Of a stretch of DNA of 64,000 nucleotides, positions 7,451 through 16,231 are shown piece after piece. This DNA is from Aquificota bacterium (GTDB lineage: Bacteria > Aquificota > Aquificia > Aquificales > Aquificaceae), in contig JAADEH010000008.1 in the NCBI GenBank assembly GCA_013153495.1, forward strand, positions 1 to 64,000, read 5' to 3'. The notes below the pieces were generated by a model that worked only from the letters and a program-made list of their open reading frames with translations, made no database searches and was not told the DNA's origin. The position numbers and the translations under genes were made by a program. Numbering within the stretch: the stretch's first letter is position 1; each line of letters opens with the position of its first letter.

Positions 7451-9366
7451 TAAGCGACGACATGAGGGAGATTTTTAACGAGTTTCTGGTCGAGGCGGAG
7501 GAAAACCTCCAAAAGGTAGAGGAGAACCTCCTCGAACTCGAAAAGGACCCTCAAAACGAAGAGCTACTGAACGCTACCTTCCGAGCTATGCACACCCTAA
7601 AGGGTGGAGCTGGTTTTCTGGGCTTACAGGCGGTCGTCGAGGTTGCACACGCTGCGGAGGACGTCTTAGGTAAACTCAGGAGCGGGGAGCTGGTTCTCAC
7701 CCCCGACATCAACGATGCCATACTCGAAGCGGTTGACTTCATAAGGTCTGCGCTTGCCAGATACGAGGCGGGTGAGGAGGTCGAAGTCCCCCAGGAACTT
7801 GTAAGCAAGCTGAGGGCGCTCGAGCAGGGGGAAACTCCTTCAGAAACCAAGAAGGAAGAGGGAAGCAGCATAGACGAACTCCTCGACAAGTTCGGCTTCG
7901 GACACCTTAAGGGAAAACCAATAGAGGAGATACTCGAAGAGCTTATACTCCTACCCCCCGACGAAAGACCCATGGAGCTAATAGAGGAGCTTGACAAGAT
8001 AGTCGCTTCCGGGGAGAAACCCAAAGAGGAGGAGAAGAAAGAAGAACAGGATAAGACCATAGAACCTGTAGAGGAAAAAGCTGAGGAAAAGAAGGAAGAG
8101 AAAAAGGAAGAAGAACCAAAGAGAGAAGAACCGAAAACACAACCTCCGAAAGCGGACAAAAAGCCTCCGGTAAAAACCGAAGGTGAGAAGGTCCTTAGGA
8201 TAGACGTCAGCAAAATAGAGGACCTTATGAACCTCGTGGGTGAACTTGTTTTGGAGAGAAACAGGCTCTTGAGGGTCTTTCAGAAGCTATACGAGGAGTA
8301 TCAGTCCAAAACCGTTGACGAGTTCGAAACCGTTATGTCCTCCCTCGACAGGATAGTAGGGGACCTTCAGCTTGCGGTCATGAAGACGAGAATGCAACCG
8401 GTCAAGAGGCTCTTTCAGAAGTTCCCCAGGGTTGTAAGAGACCTCGCAAGGATGCTCGGTAAGGAGGTTGAACTCGTCCTCGAGGGTGAGGATGCGGAGA
8501 TGGACAAGACAGTTCTGGAGAAGTTGGAAGAGCCTCTCATACACCTCATAAGGAATGCGGTTGACCACGGGATAGAGCCTCCCGACGAAAGGGAAAGACT
8601 CGGAAAGCCGAGGAAGGGAATTGTTAAGCTCAGTGCCTACTACCACGGGGACAGGATATTCATAGAGATTTCCGACGACGGAAGGGGTATAGATGTAGAT
8701 AAAGTCAAACAGAAAGCTCTCGAGAAGGGACTAATAACACCGGATAGAGCGGAGAAGATGACCGAGAAGGACATTCTCTTTCTTATATTCCACCCCGGAT
8801 TTTCCACCGCTGAGGGGGTATCGCAGGTCTCTGGCAGGGGAGTCGGAATGGACGTGGTTATGAACACGGTGTCAGCTTTCAGGGGAACCATAGACATAGA
8901 AACGGAAAGGGGTAAGGGAACAAAGATAACCCTCTCCTTCCCGCTGACGGTGGGCATTATCCGTTCCTTGCTTGTGTCTGTAAGCGGAAAGCTATTTGCT
9001 ATACCCATATACTCTGTGCTCGAGATAATACAGGGAGAGGACGCTCAGATAACCACGGTTTCCGGAAAGGAAGTCCTCATTCTGAGGGAGCTGACCATAC
9101 CCCTTATAAATCTCGGAGAAGCCTTGGAGATGGAGAGCGGAAGTGTAGGATACGTCATAGTTTCCCAGGTGGGAAGCCAGAAGGTTGCCTTCACCGTCGA
9201 TGACCTCTTCGGGGACGAGGAGGTGGTGGTAAAGCCTCTCGGAAAAATAATCGGGGAGGTGCAGGGAATATCCGGGGCGACTATCACCGGAGACGGTAAG
9301 GTGGTTCTCATACTTGACTTGGACGGAATTCTAAAAAGGGAGATGCGGTCCCTGACTTTGGTGTAG
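7447..9366 (+). CDS. cheA: Chemotaxis histidine kinase CheA
   Basis: 639 aa. P1 (HPt) covers about 1-105 with the phospho-His H49 in MHTLKGG. No folded P2 is recognisable. Instead residues 105-250 are a linker holding SSIDELLDKFGFG (140-152), which resembles the CheY-binding peptides of FliM and CheZ, and a Glu/Lys-rich low-complexity stretch. P3 (dimerisation) starts near VLRIDVSKIEDLMNLVGEL. P4 (ATPase) has the N box HLIRNAVDHGIE, G1 DDGRGID and G2 GRGVGMD. P5 is CheW-like. CheA passes phosphate from ATP to CheY. Start overlaps cheV as ATGA. The missing P2 and the linear motif are the unusual points. Confidence 0.95.
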   Translation: MISDDMREIFNEFLVEAEENLQKVEENLLELEKDPQNEELLNATFRAMHTLKGGAGFLGLQAVVEVAHAAEDVLGKLRSGELVLTPDINDAILEAVDFIRSALARYEAGEEVEVPQELVSKLRALEQGETPSETKKEEGSSIDELLDKFGFGHLKGKPIEEILEELILLPPDERPMELIEELDKIVASGEKPKEEEKKEEQDKTIEPVEEKAEEKKEEKKEEEPKREEPKTQPPKADKKPPVKTEGEKVLRIDVSKIEDLMNLVGELVLERNRLLRVFQKLYEEYQSKTVDEFETVMSSLDRIVGDLQLAVMKTRMQPVKRLFQKFPRVVRDLARMLGKEVELVLEGEDAEMDKTVLEKLEEPLIHLIRNAVDHGIEPPDERERLGKPRKGIVKLSAYYHGDRIFIEISDDGRGIDVDKVKQKALEKGLITPDRAEKMTEKDILFLIFHPGFSTAEGVSQVSGRGVGMDVVMNTVSAFRGTIDIETERGKGTKITLSFPLTVGIIRSLLVSVSGKLFAIPIYSVLEIIQGEDAQITTVSGKEVLILRELTIPLINLGEALEMESGSVGYVIVSQVGSQKVAFTVDDLFGDEEVVVKPLGKIIGEVQGISGATITGDGKVVLILDLDGILKREMRSLTLV

Positions 9367-9376
9367 GAGGGTCGAT

Positions 9377-9850
9377 ATGTCCGAACTGCTGCCTGTGGGA
9401 GAGACCAAACCTGATGTGGCGCTGACTGACATAGAGGAGTTCCTCGGGATATCCTTGGAGAGGGAGCTTATAGGGATACCTCTTAAAAAGATACTCACCA
9501 TATCCAAGATACTCGACATAGTGAAGGTTCCCTACACTCCCGACTACATAGTGGGCGTTATCAATCTCAGGGGTGAGATAATTCCCGTCCTGTCCCTGAA
9601 GCAGATACTCGGTCTCTCGGAAACCAAAGAGCCTACGAGGATTGTGGTGCTTGACTCATCTCACGGTAAGGCAGGGGTGCTCGTGGACAACATCGTGGGC
9701 GTTATAAGGGTTCCTCAGGAAAGGTTCGAGCCTAATCCCATGATAGGGAGATACAGTGCATACGTTAGCCACGTTGCCCAGACCGAATACGGTCTTATGG
9801 AGATACTCGACGTGGAAAGGTTCATAGACTCGATAGTTAAGAAAGATTAA
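9377..9850 (+). CDS. cheW: Chemotaxis adaptor CheW
   Basis: 157 aa, one CheW domain covering most of the protein, with the conserved YIVGVINLRGEIIPVLSL core and IVVLDSSHGKAGVLVDNIVGV. CheW links receptor tips to CheA P5. About 20 extra residues precede the domain. A ggagg site is 8 nt upstream and cheA ends 10 nt before. It is the last gene of the rightward chemotaxis operon; its TAA abuts the stop of the convergent sbcD gene with no spacer, so no terminator hairpin separates them. Confidence 0.95.
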   Translation: MSELLPVGETKPDVALTDIEEFLGISLERELIGIPLKKILTISKILDIVKVPYTPDYIVGVINLRGEIIPVLSLKQILGLSETKEPTRIVVLDSSHGKAGVLVDNIVGVIRVPQERFEPNPMIGRYSAYVSHVAQTEYGLMEILDVERFIDSIVKKD

Positions 9851-10975
9851 TTAGCTCTCCTCCGCACGCTTTAGGAGTTCTAAGAACCTCTCCTCTATCT
9901 CCTTTGGTAGCTCTTTCGAGTAGCTGAGCTGATAGTATTCCCTGTATAGCTCGAGGGGACTCATGCTTTTTACCTCGTAGCCTTCGGAGGTAGGTGTGTC
10001 GGGGGTTATCTGCTCTATGCGGAGCAGTTTCTCTCCGAGAGCTGTTCTGAGCTTTTCTAAGGTTATGGGGACGGTCGTTCTGTCTTCTATACGGATTACT
10101 ACCTTTATGTATCCGGGTTCCGCTTCCATGCGTGGGAGTTCCCTGAGAACTTCGCTCTGCTTGAGGTCAAAGACTTTCAGGGGGTTCTTGAGAGAAAGCT
10201 TTACAGGTTCTATTTTTGGAGGACCTTCTTCGAAGGTTATTAGGTTGAAAAACTTATCGTCCCCCGCTTCGGAAAAGTCGAGCTGGTATAGGGTTCCCGT
10301 GTAGTAGGCTTGGGTGGGAGCTTGTTCTATTCTCTGGTGGCGGTGGACGTGTCCGAGGGCTACGTAGTCAAAAACTTCCGTAAGGTCCGCGGGGTTTACC
10401 GCATAGTGCTGGGTTATGGTGGCTTCCTTTTCGGTGCGGGTGTATTTTGAACCTGCCACAAAGAGGTGGGCGAGCAGGACTTTGTGCTTTGCCTCCTTTA
10501 CGCTGTGGGCGAGGAACTGTATGAACTTGCCTACTATCTGGGCGTAGCTTTTCTTTGAGTCCTCGTCCGCGGAGGTGATGACGCGCTCGGAGGGGTATGG
10601 TAGGCATGCAACTTTCAGGTCTTTCATTTGGAAGAGGTAGCGTTCCTTAGAGGGCCTGTCGTATATGTGAACGTTGGCGAGGCGCGATAGTCCGGAGATG
10701 CTCTTCATAAAGTCGTAGCTGTCGTGGTTTCCTGATATTACTACTACCTCGCTTGCGAGGTCCTTCAAACTTAAAAAGAAATTAAATATCAGCTCTTTCG
10801 ATTCGTTGTCGGGATTTGCCTTGTCGAACACATCTCCTGCGATGAGGACTAAGTCAACTTTGTTTTCTTTCACGAAGGAGACCACCTGCTCGAGGGAATA
10901 CTGCAGGTCCGGGTTCCTGCTTACCTTTCCGAGGGTTTTGCCTGCGTGCAGGTCAGCTATGTGCAAAAGCCTCAT
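9851..10975 (-). CDS. sbcD: SbcD/Mre11-type DNA repair exonuclease
   Basis: 374 aa from the ATG at 10975 (MRLLHIADLHAGK). A longer in-frame form would start inside the LOG gene and add 21 atypical residues. All metallophosphoesterase motifs are present: DLHAG, AGDVFDKANPD, SGNHDSYD and ALGHVHRH. The C-terminal third is the capping domain. SbcD works with the SbcC ATPase to open hairpins and process DNA ends; no sbcC is in the window. The start overlaps the LOG gene stop by 23 nt, so the two are probably cotranscribed. Confidence 0.88.
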   Translation of the reverse strand: MRLLHIADLHAGKTLGKVSRNPDLQYSLEQVVSFVKENKVDLVLIAGDVFDKANPDNESKELIFNFFLSLKDLASEVVVISGNHDSYDFMKSISGLSRLANVHIYDRPSKERYLFQMKDLKVACLPYPSERVITSADEDSKKSYAQIVGKFIQFLAHSVKEAKHKVLLAHLFVAGSKYTRTEKEATITQHYAVNPADLTEVFDYVALGHVHRHQRIEQAPTQAYYTGTLYQLDFSEAGDDKFFNLITFEEGPPKIEPVKLSLKNPLKVFDLKQSEVLRELPRMEAEPGYIKVVIRIEDRTTVPITLEKLRTALGEKLLRIEQITPDTPTSEGYEVKSMSPLELYREYYQLSYSKELPKEIEERFLELLKRAEES

Positions 10976-11711
10976 GGTTTTTGAGTATCCTCCTAAGCTT
11001 CTCCATAAAGTTGGTCTCTTCCCCGTAATACTCTTCAAGGTAGTGATACTTTTCCTTGCTCCTTTCGTATATTAGCTGAATTACCTCGTGGGGGTCGTCA
11101 ACGAGGCTCATGAACCTTATGTCGCTTTCGTCTATGGTGCCGAACTTTACCATTACCTCTTCCATGTAATTCAGCAGTGGCTTCCAGTATTCGCTTCCGA
11201 ACAGTATCAGGGGGAACTTGTAGCTCTTTCCCGTCTGTATCAGGGTCAGGGCTTCGAAAAGTTCGTCGAAGGTTCCGAAACCTCCGGGGAATATCACGTA
11301 AGCGAGGGAGTATTTTAGGAGCATCACCTTTCGGACGAAGAAGTAATCGAACTTCAGAGACAGGGTCTGGTATTTGTTGGGGTGTTGTTCGTGGGGAATT
11401 TCTATGTTGAGTCCGACGGAGGTGGTTCCGCTGTCGTAGGCTCCTCTGTTTGCCGCTTCCATAATTCCGGGTCCACCACCGGTTATTATTGCGTATCCGA
11501 GCTTCCCGAGGTTGAAGGCGGTTTCGTAGGCGAGCCTGTAATACTTGTCCCTCTCTTTGCTTCTTGAGCTTCCGAAGAAGGTTACAGCAGGTCCCACGTG
11601 GGCAAGCTCGTCAAATCCCTGGACGAACTCGCTCATTATTTTGAGGACTCTCCAGGTGTCCCCCTGTCTTAGCTTCAGCTCCTCTATTATCCTAAGACTG
11701 TCTTTACTCAT
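10953..11711 (-). CDS. LOG-family protein (TIGR00730-type nucleotide 5'-monophosphate nucleosidase)
   Basis: 252 aa. It has the family's ITGGGPGIMEAANRGA and the active-site PGGFGTFDE motif (PGGxGTxxE). LOG proteins cleave the ribose-phosphate from nucleoside monophosphates or cytokinin-like nucleotides; older annotation calls them lysine decarboxylases, which is misleading. It sits between a small secreted protein (8-nt overlap) and sbcD. The substrate is not readable from sequence. Confidence 0.85.
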   Translation of the reverse strand: MSKDSLRIIEELKLRQGDTWRVLKIMSEFVQGFDELAHVGPAVTFFGSSRSKERDKYYRLAYETAFNLGKLGYAIITGGGPGIMEAANRGAYDSGTTSVGLNIEIPHEQHPNKYQTLSLKFDYFFVRKVMLLKYSLAYVIFPGGFGTFDELFEALTLIQTGKSYKFPLILFGSEYWKPLLNYMEEVMVKFGTIDESDIRFMSLVDDPHEVIQLIYERSKEKYHYLEEYYGEETNFMEKLRRILKNHEAFAHS

Positions 11712-11943
11712 AGATGTCCTTCAGCATCTGCTCGAGCTTGAGTTTGTCCCCGCTAACTGATGTGTTCGCTCTGTAAGGATACTTGCGTATGTAGTAGCGT
11801 TTTTTATACCTCTTTTTGTGCTTCATTCCCTTCTTTGTTTTGGCAACATAGGTCTTTTTGTCCTTGGGAGCTTTTTTTGAGAAGGATAACCCTGCGGGTG
11901 TGAGAAGAGATAAAATTAGAGCGAATATGAGTGCCTTCTTCAT
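11704..11943 (-). CDS. Small exported Lys/Arg/Tyr-rich protein
   Basis: 79 aa. An N-terminal signal peptide (KKALIFALILSLLTPAG) is followed by a strongly basic region with runs such as KKRYKKRYYIRKYPYR. It has no cysteines and no family I recognise. The ATG is preceded by a purine-rich GGGGGG-A site. It lies between dnaN and the LOG gene and overlaps the latter by 8 nt. A charge pattern like this suggests binding to nucleic acid, polyphosphate or the acidic cell surface; no function is claimed. Confidence 0.65.
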   Translation of the reverse strand: MKKALIFALILSLLTPAGLSFSKKAPKDKKTYVAKTKKGMKHKKRYKKRYYIRKYPYRANTSVSGDKLKLEQMLKDIYE

Positions 11944-11953
11944 CGCTTCCCCC

Positions 11954-13045
11954 CTAAACGCGCATCGGCATAATTATACATTTGTAAGGGTCCTTCTCGT
12001 AGTCGTCCGACTCTAAGAGGGCTGCGGTATCGGGTGTGGTGAATTTGAGCCAGGCTTTGTCGGAATCTAAGGCATCGAGAGCTTCCAACAGGTATTTCCC
12101 GTTAAAGCCTATTTCGAACACTTCTCCCACGTAATCCACGTCAAGCTCTTCCCTACCTTCTCCGAACTCGGGGTCCATAAACTCGAGTATGGCAAGGTTA
12201 TCGTTCAGAGTTATCTTGACGGGAAACACTTTGCCTTCCGCAAGACCGGACAACCTCTTTAATGCTTTCTTCGTTTCCTCCACATCCAGCAGAACTTCCG
12301 CGGAAAACTCGGTGGGTATAACAGCCATGTAGTCGGGGTAATCCCCTTCCAAGAGCCTGACTATGAGCTTCCACTCCTCGCTGGTAAAGTAGGCAAAACT
12401 GCCGTCCTCGCTCTTTGCCACCTTAACGTCTTCTATTCCTGTAAGGAGCCTCTGAATTACCTTGAGGCTCTTTTTGGGTATCAGGAGTTCGTAGGAGAAG
12501 GAACCTTCCGGTTCGTAGAGGGCGAGTCTGTGTCCGTCGGAGCCTACGAAGTGTATTCTCCCCTCGTGCCCTTTCATAAACATTCCTTGGAGCGCTATAC
12601 GGGCTTCCTCTTTGGCTATGGCGTATTCGGTTTTAGATATTCCCTCAAGAATAAGGTTTCCGCTTATTACTTCCTCTCCCTCAACCGCCTGGGGAAATTC
12701 GGGGAAGTCTTCCGTAGGAACGGTAGGTAGCTTGAACTTGCTCCTTCCGCCGGAGATAACCAGCTTTTCCTCTTCCGTCTCTAAGTTTACCACTGCGGAG
12801 TTTAGGTTTCTTACTATGTCCGACAGGCTTCTGGAACTCACGCAAACGGAACCTTCCTCTTCCACGTCCGCCTTGACGCTTAGAACGAGGTAGTTTTCAA
12901 GGTCGGTAGCCTTTACGGTTAGCTTTCCGTCGCTTGCGGTCAGGAGAAAGTTGGTCAAGATGGGAAGGGCGGACTTTTTCTCGGTTGCCTCCTTGGCTTT
13001 TTTGAGGGCTTCCTCAAACTCTTCCCTGTCTATCTGTATTTTCAT
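11954..13045 (-). CDS. dnaN: DNA polymerase III beta subunit (sliding clamp)
   Basis: 363 aa, normal clamp length, with three repeated domains (about 1-120, 121-240, 241-363) and the usual C-terminal ending [10 protein letters not shown] (MPMR is the near-invariant clamp terminus). It is a ring dimer that tethers polymerase to DNA. It is not next to dnaA or recF here. A cggaggga site precedes the ATG, and narK ends 31 nt upstream. The short gap contains the perfect palindrome CTCCGCGGAG, part of which is the ribosome site. Confidence 0.95.
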   Translation of the reverse strand: MKIQIDREEFEEALKKAKEATEKKSALPILTNFLLTASDGKLTVKATDLENYLVLSVKADVEEEGSVCVSSRSLSDIVRNLNSAVVNLETEEEKLVISGGRSKFKLPTVPTEDFPEFPQAVEGEEVISGNLILEGISKTEYAIAKEEARIALQGMFMKGHEGRIHFVGSDGHRLALYEPEGSFSYELLIPKKSLKVIQRLLTGIEDVKVAKSEDGSFAYFTSEEWKLIVRLLEGDYPDYMAVIPTEFSAEVLLDVEETKKALKRLSGLAEGKVFPVKITLNDNLAILEFMDPEFGEGREELDVDYVGEVFEIGFNGKYLLEALDALDSDKAWLKFTTPDTAALLESDDYEKDPYKCIIMPMRV

Positions 13046-13076
13046 CTTGTCCCTCCGCGGAGAGTTCTTATCTATT

Positions 13077-14498
13077 TTAACTCGCTATTTCCATTATGAC
13101 CCTTCCGCTCTTGGGGTCTATTCCGACGAGTTTCTCCTTCTCGTAGTCGTATCTAACGTGTGCCCACTCCATCCACTTGGCGTGGAGAAGTTTAACTATC
13201 ACGAGGCACAGGAGAGCTATACCCCCGAAGAGTGCAAAGGCGAGGCTGTATTTGCCGGTGGTCTCAAAAACTATACCGTTTACGGTGGGAAGGTAAAAGC
13301 CTCCTATCCCTCCCGCGGCACCTATTATTCCGGTCATCAAACCGGTCTGGTAGGGCCACCGGTGGGGAACCAGTTGGAATATGGCTCCGTTCCCGAGTCC
13401 GTAGAAAATGTATAGGGCTAAAAACATAAGTATTCCAAGAAGGAGGGGAGGCACAAAGAAGGAGAAGAGGAGATTGACCAAGGCAATGCCTCCCAAGAAA
13501 TATATAAGAGCGGTTGCCCCGCTAACCTTGTCCGCTATATGACCCCCCAGGGGTCTTATCATAGCACCTGTGAAGGCAAACAGGGACATCAAGATGCCAG
13601 CTTCTATCTTGGAAACCTCGTATATATCCCTCAAAAGCATAGCTATGTAGGAGGACATACCCACAAAGCCTCCAAAGGTTACCGAATAAGCGAGCATCAA
13701 AACCCACGTATCCCTCTCTAAAAACACCTTCTTGAAAGAAGTAGGCATCAGCAGTATGGCAAACCCTGCACCGAGTATGGGTATGAGGAGTTTACCTCCA
13801 TGACCGCTTATACCGAACCAGCCCTTGTAAAATCCCAGAGCTATGAAGCACATAAAGGCAAGGGTTGAAAAGAAGGCAAACACGGGATAGAGCTTGTTCC
13901 CTTCGGTCTTTTTCGTGTTGTCCTTTGCCCAAAGGAGAACGAAAAGAAGAGCTATCAGAAGAAGAACCGAGGAGAGAACGAAGGTATGCTCCCATCCTAT
14001 CCTCTTAGCTATGGGCGGAAAGAGAATACCGTCCAAAACCGCTCCTATGTTGCCCGCTGCCGCAAGCCCTAAAACGAGACCCTGAACCTCTTTAGGGTAA
14101 TTGCTACCTGCCATAGGGAGAGCTATGGCAAAACTCGCACCAGCAACACCTAAGAACACACCCATCCAGAGGAGGTCCTCGTAGGAGACCTCAAAACCTC
14201 TGAGAACTATGTATGCATGGGGAACTAAGGATAGGAATATCCCCATAACCGCTATGTATTTCCCGTTTATGAACTGGAACATGTGTCCGAAGTTTATTCT
14301 CAAGATTGCGGCGGCTATAACCGGGATTGCTACCATAAATCCCTTCTGTGCTCCCGACAGACCCAGCTCCTCTGCTATAAAAGGTCCCAAGGCTCCTAAG
14401 AGGAGCCAGATGCTGAAGGAATGGTCAAAGTATATAAAGCTTGCAAAGAGAGCCTTCCAGTTTCCCTTCTTAACTGCGGAGATAACCTCTCCTAGCAT
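13077..14498 (-). CDS. narK: Nitrate/nitrite MFS transporter (NarK family)
   Basis: 473 aa with about 12 hydrophobic segments. Family features include the N-terminal Phe-rich segment [38 protein letters not shown] with its conserved Arg, and Gly-rich stretches such as AAAGNIGAV and GAAGGIGGF that form the nitrate signature. It should import nitrate or exchange nitrate for nitrite. It lies 3 nt downstream of the fused PII gene and is almost certainly cotranscribed with it from the sigma-54 site at 15136-15152. That pairing favours an assimilatory role under nitrogen control. Confidence 0.9.
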   Translation of the reverse strand: MLGEVISAVKKGNWKALFASFIYFDHSFSIWLLLGALGPFIAEELGLSGAQKGFMVAIPVIAAAILRINFGHMFQFINGKYIAVMGIFLSLVPHAYIVLRGFEVSYEDLLWMGVFLGVAGASFAIALPMAGSNYPKEVQGLVLGLAAAGNIGAVLDGILFPPIAKRIGWEHTFVLSSVLLLIALLFVLLWAKDNTKKTEGNKLYPVFAFFSTLAFMCFIALGFYKGWFGISGHGGKLLIPILGAGFAILLMPTSFKKVFLERDTWVLMLAYSVTFGGFVGMSSYIAMLLRDIYEVSKIEAGILMSLFAFTGAMIRPLGGHIADKVSGATALIYFLGGIALVNLLFSFFVPPLLLGILMFLALYIFYGLGNGAIFQLVPHRWPYQTGLMTGIIGAAGGIGGFYLPTVNGIVFETTGKYSLAFALFGGIALLCLVIVKLLHAKWMEWAHVRYDYEKEKLVGIDPKSGRVIMEIAS

Positions 14499-14501
14499 GA
14501 C

Positions 14502-15125
14502 TTACAGCCCTCTCTCTTTCGTCCTTATGGTCCAGACCTCCGATATGGGGCAGAGGAATATCTTTCCGTCTCCGTATGCACCCGTGCGTGCCGACTTGGT
14601 TATGGTATCCACCACCTTTTGGACATCTTCCTCCTCAACGGCGACAAGCAACATAGTTTTTGCCAGTTCGTCGTAAGGGGTTTCACCTACCTGAACACCT
14701 CCCTCCTTTCCCCTTCCCACGACATCCCACATAGTCATAGCCTTAAATCCTTTCTTCTCAAGAGCCTTTATTACCTCATAGACCCTCTCGGGTCTTACCA
14801 CAGCCTTAACCATTCTCATGGTGCTGACCTCCTCCTGCTGTTTTATCAAGAAAACCTTTCCGTCTCCGTATGCACCGGTGTGGGCTTTGTCTATTATTAG
14901 GTTGACCACCTTTTGAGCTTCCTCTTCGGAGCAGATTATGGAAAAGGCGGTTTTAGGTAAAAAAGGCATCAGAACTTTCTCCCTTATAAGTCCTTTGTAG
15001 CGCAGTCCTCCTTCCTTTCCCCTACCCTTGACCAGCCAGGACACGTAAGGGATACCTTCTTTGTATAAGGCTTCCTTAAGCCCGTAGGACTTTTCCTTCC
15101 TTATTACCGCAAAGACCTCGACCAT
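14502..15125 (-). CDS. Tandem PII protein: NifI2-like domain fused to NifI1-like domain
   Basis: 207 aa made of two complete PII folds. Domain 1 (about 1-98) has KGRGKEGG in the T-loop position and TGAYGDGKVF. Domain 2 (103-207) has VGRGKEGGVQVGETPYDE and TGAYGDGKIF, ending TIRTKERGL. Domain 2 resembles NifI1 and domain 1 resembles NifI2, the heteromeric PII pair of archaeal nitrogenase loci, here in one chain. Neither has the uridylylated Tyr51 context of GlnB/GlnK. It shares an operon with a nitrate transporter, so it probably senses 2-oxoglutarate and adenylates to control nitrate uptake or assimilation. An aaagg lies upstream, but the sigma-54 start is predicted one base from the ATG. Confidence 0.85.
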   Translation of the reverse strand: MVEVFAVIRKEKSYGLKEALYKEGIPYVSWLVKGRGKEGGLRYKGLIREKVLMPFLPKTAFSIICSEEEAQKVVNLIIDKAHTGAYGDGKVFLIKQQEEVSTMRMVKAVVRPERVYEVIKALEKKGFKAMTMWDVVGRGKEGGVQVGETPYDELAKTMLLVAVEEEDVQKVVDTITKSARTGAYGDGKIFLCPISEVWTIRTKERGL

Positions 15126-15135
15126 GCAAACCTTT

Positions 15136-15152
15136 TCGCAAAGAGTGTGCCA
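15136..15152 (-). promoter_or_regulatory. Sigma-54 (RpoN) promoter for the PII-narK operon
   Basis: Minus strand TGGCAC-ACTCT-TTGCGA. The GG and GC dinucleotides are separated by the obligatory 10 nt, and TGGCAC and TTGC match the -24/-12 consensus exactly. Counting 12 nt from the GC puts the start near 15126, one base before the PII ATG. No enhancer-binding site was identified; any would overlap the trpD2-like gene. Confidence 0.75.
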
Positions 15153-15161
15153 GAGAAATCT

Positions 15162-16109
15162 TCAGAGGTTGGAAATGTGCTTTTTATATCCCTCCCGGGC
15201 GGTTTCAAAACCCTGCCGAAGGTCTTCCACGCTTCCGTAAGCAAACAACAGAAAGGCGGAAGTTAAAAGTGCCCAGTTAATAAATTCCTTTGTAGCCTTT
15301 CCCTCGAGCACCTTTAGGTTTATCTCAACGGACTCTCCTAAAACCTCGGAAGTCTCAACCCTTTTCGGGAGGTCTATTCCCGCGGAACTCGGGTCGAACT
15401 TCTGCACCTCACCTTCCACAACCTTGAAAAAGGTAGGTCTGTCCGTGAGAGGCTCTATACCACCCTCTAAGCCCTTTATTACGGTCCACCTTTCAAACCC
15501 AAGTGCTTTACACAGGGAGGAGAGTTTTTCAAAGTAAGGTTTGTGAAATATAGATGTTATAACCCTTCGGGTGTTGAAGGGGTTTAGAAGTTTCTCCACC
15601 ACATTCAGGAAAGTTCTGAAACCCAGTTCCCTGCGCAGGGGTAGAAGTTTGTATAGCCCGGGAGCAAACTCCCTCTGGTGGATTGAGACAAATAGGTCTC
15701 TGTTTACATATTTGTAATCCATTTCTTCAAAAATGTCCGCGAGGGTGATACCCTCCTTTACGGGAACGCGCTCAGCGTAGTGATAGGTTAACTTAACTCC
15801 GCAGGCGTTAGTTATGACCACCGCGGAAGGCAGTATGGACAGACTCTTAACTTTTCCGTCGTAGTTGACCGACAGGTCTAAGGCATTCCGCTCAGGTGGT
15901 GGATACTGCAGGTTTTCCCTGAGAGTTTCCGTTATGCCCAGAAGCTCCTCCGGGGTCTCCCCCTTTATCCTCATAGCTGTAAGAAGTGCGGAGGCTTTAG
16001 GTGTGGAGAGTTTACCCTCAAGGAGGTCGAGGGTAGCCCTGCGGGCTTCCTCACGGGTCAAATCCTGGAGGTGTTCCTTCAGCTTGGTTAGTTTCTTGAA
16101 GTAGTCCAT
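15162..16109 (-). CDS. Anthranilate phosphoribosyltransferase-like protein (TrpD2/YbiB type)
   Basis: 315 aa from ATG 16109. An apparent longer frame would read through the tRNA-Asn gene (giving GGSNPSPGA) and is rejected. The N-terminal helical domain (KASALLTAMRIKGETPEELLGIT) and the glycosyltransferase fold match the TrpD family. The TrpD PRPP loop GTGGD is not seen where expected: the stretch is DLSVNYDGKVKSLSILPSA. That degeneration is typical of TrpD2/YbiB proteins, which bind nucleic acid rather than make tryptophan. The start is 5 nt from the tRNA 3' end and its only Shine-Dalgarno lies inside the tRNA acceptor stem. Confidence 0.7.
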   Translation of the reverse strand: MDYFKKLTKLKEHLQDLTREEARRATLDLLEGKLSTPKASALLTAMRIKGETPEELLGITETLRENLQYPPPERNALDLSVNYDGKVKSLSILPSAVVITNACGVKLTYHYAERVPVKEGITLADIFEEMDYKYVNRDLFVSIHQREFAPGLYKLLPLRRELGFRTFLNVVEKLLNPFNTRRVITSIFHKPYFEKLSSLCKALGFERWTVIKGLEGGIEPLTDRPTFFKVVEGEVQKFDPSSAGIDLPKRVETSEVLGESVEINLKVLEGKATKEFINWALLTSAFLLFAYGSVEDLRQGFETAREGYKKHISNL

Positions 16110-16114
16110 GATTT

Positions 16115-16190
16115 TGGCTCCGGGGGAGGGATTCGAACCCCCGACCAGGTGGTTAACAGCCACCCGCTCTGCCAGCTGAGCTACCCCGGA
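16115..16190 (-). tRNA. tRNA-Asn (GTT)
   Basis: 76-nt cloverleaf on the minus strand. The acceptor arms TCCGGGG/CCCCGGA pair fully, with discriminator G and an encoded CCA. The D arm is AGCTCAGCTGGCAGAGC, the anticodon stem-loop is GGTGG-CTGTTAA-CCACC with anticodon GTT, and the T arm contains GGTTCGAATCC. It is followed at once by the trpD2-like gene, so the primary transcript probably carries both. Confidence 0.97.
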
Positions 16191-16202
16191 TGCAAGAATT
16201 AA

Positions 16203-16231
16203 ATTTTATCCCCGCAAACCTTAAAAATCAA
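16203..16231 (-). promoter_or_regulatory. Sigma-70-type promoter of tRNA-Asn
   Basis: Minus strand TTGATT (16226-16231), 17-nt spacer, TAAAAT (16203-16208). The -10 ends 12 nt before the mature tRNA 5' end. The -35 overlaps the dnaB stop region. Confidence 0.65.

Noticed and set aside
7945-8160. Lysine/glutamate-rich repeats in cheA as a separate gene or repeat element
   Set aside because: In frame with cheA and best read as a flexible linker between P1 and P3.
9720-9745. GGTTCGAGCC, tRNA T-arm-like string
   Set aside because: Inside the cheW coding frame, with no cloverleaf around it.
16110-16163. N-terminal extension of the trpD2-like gene reading through the tRNA
   Set aside because: The extra residues (GGSNPSPGA) are the translated tRNA-Asn T arm; the tRNA cloverleaf is complete.
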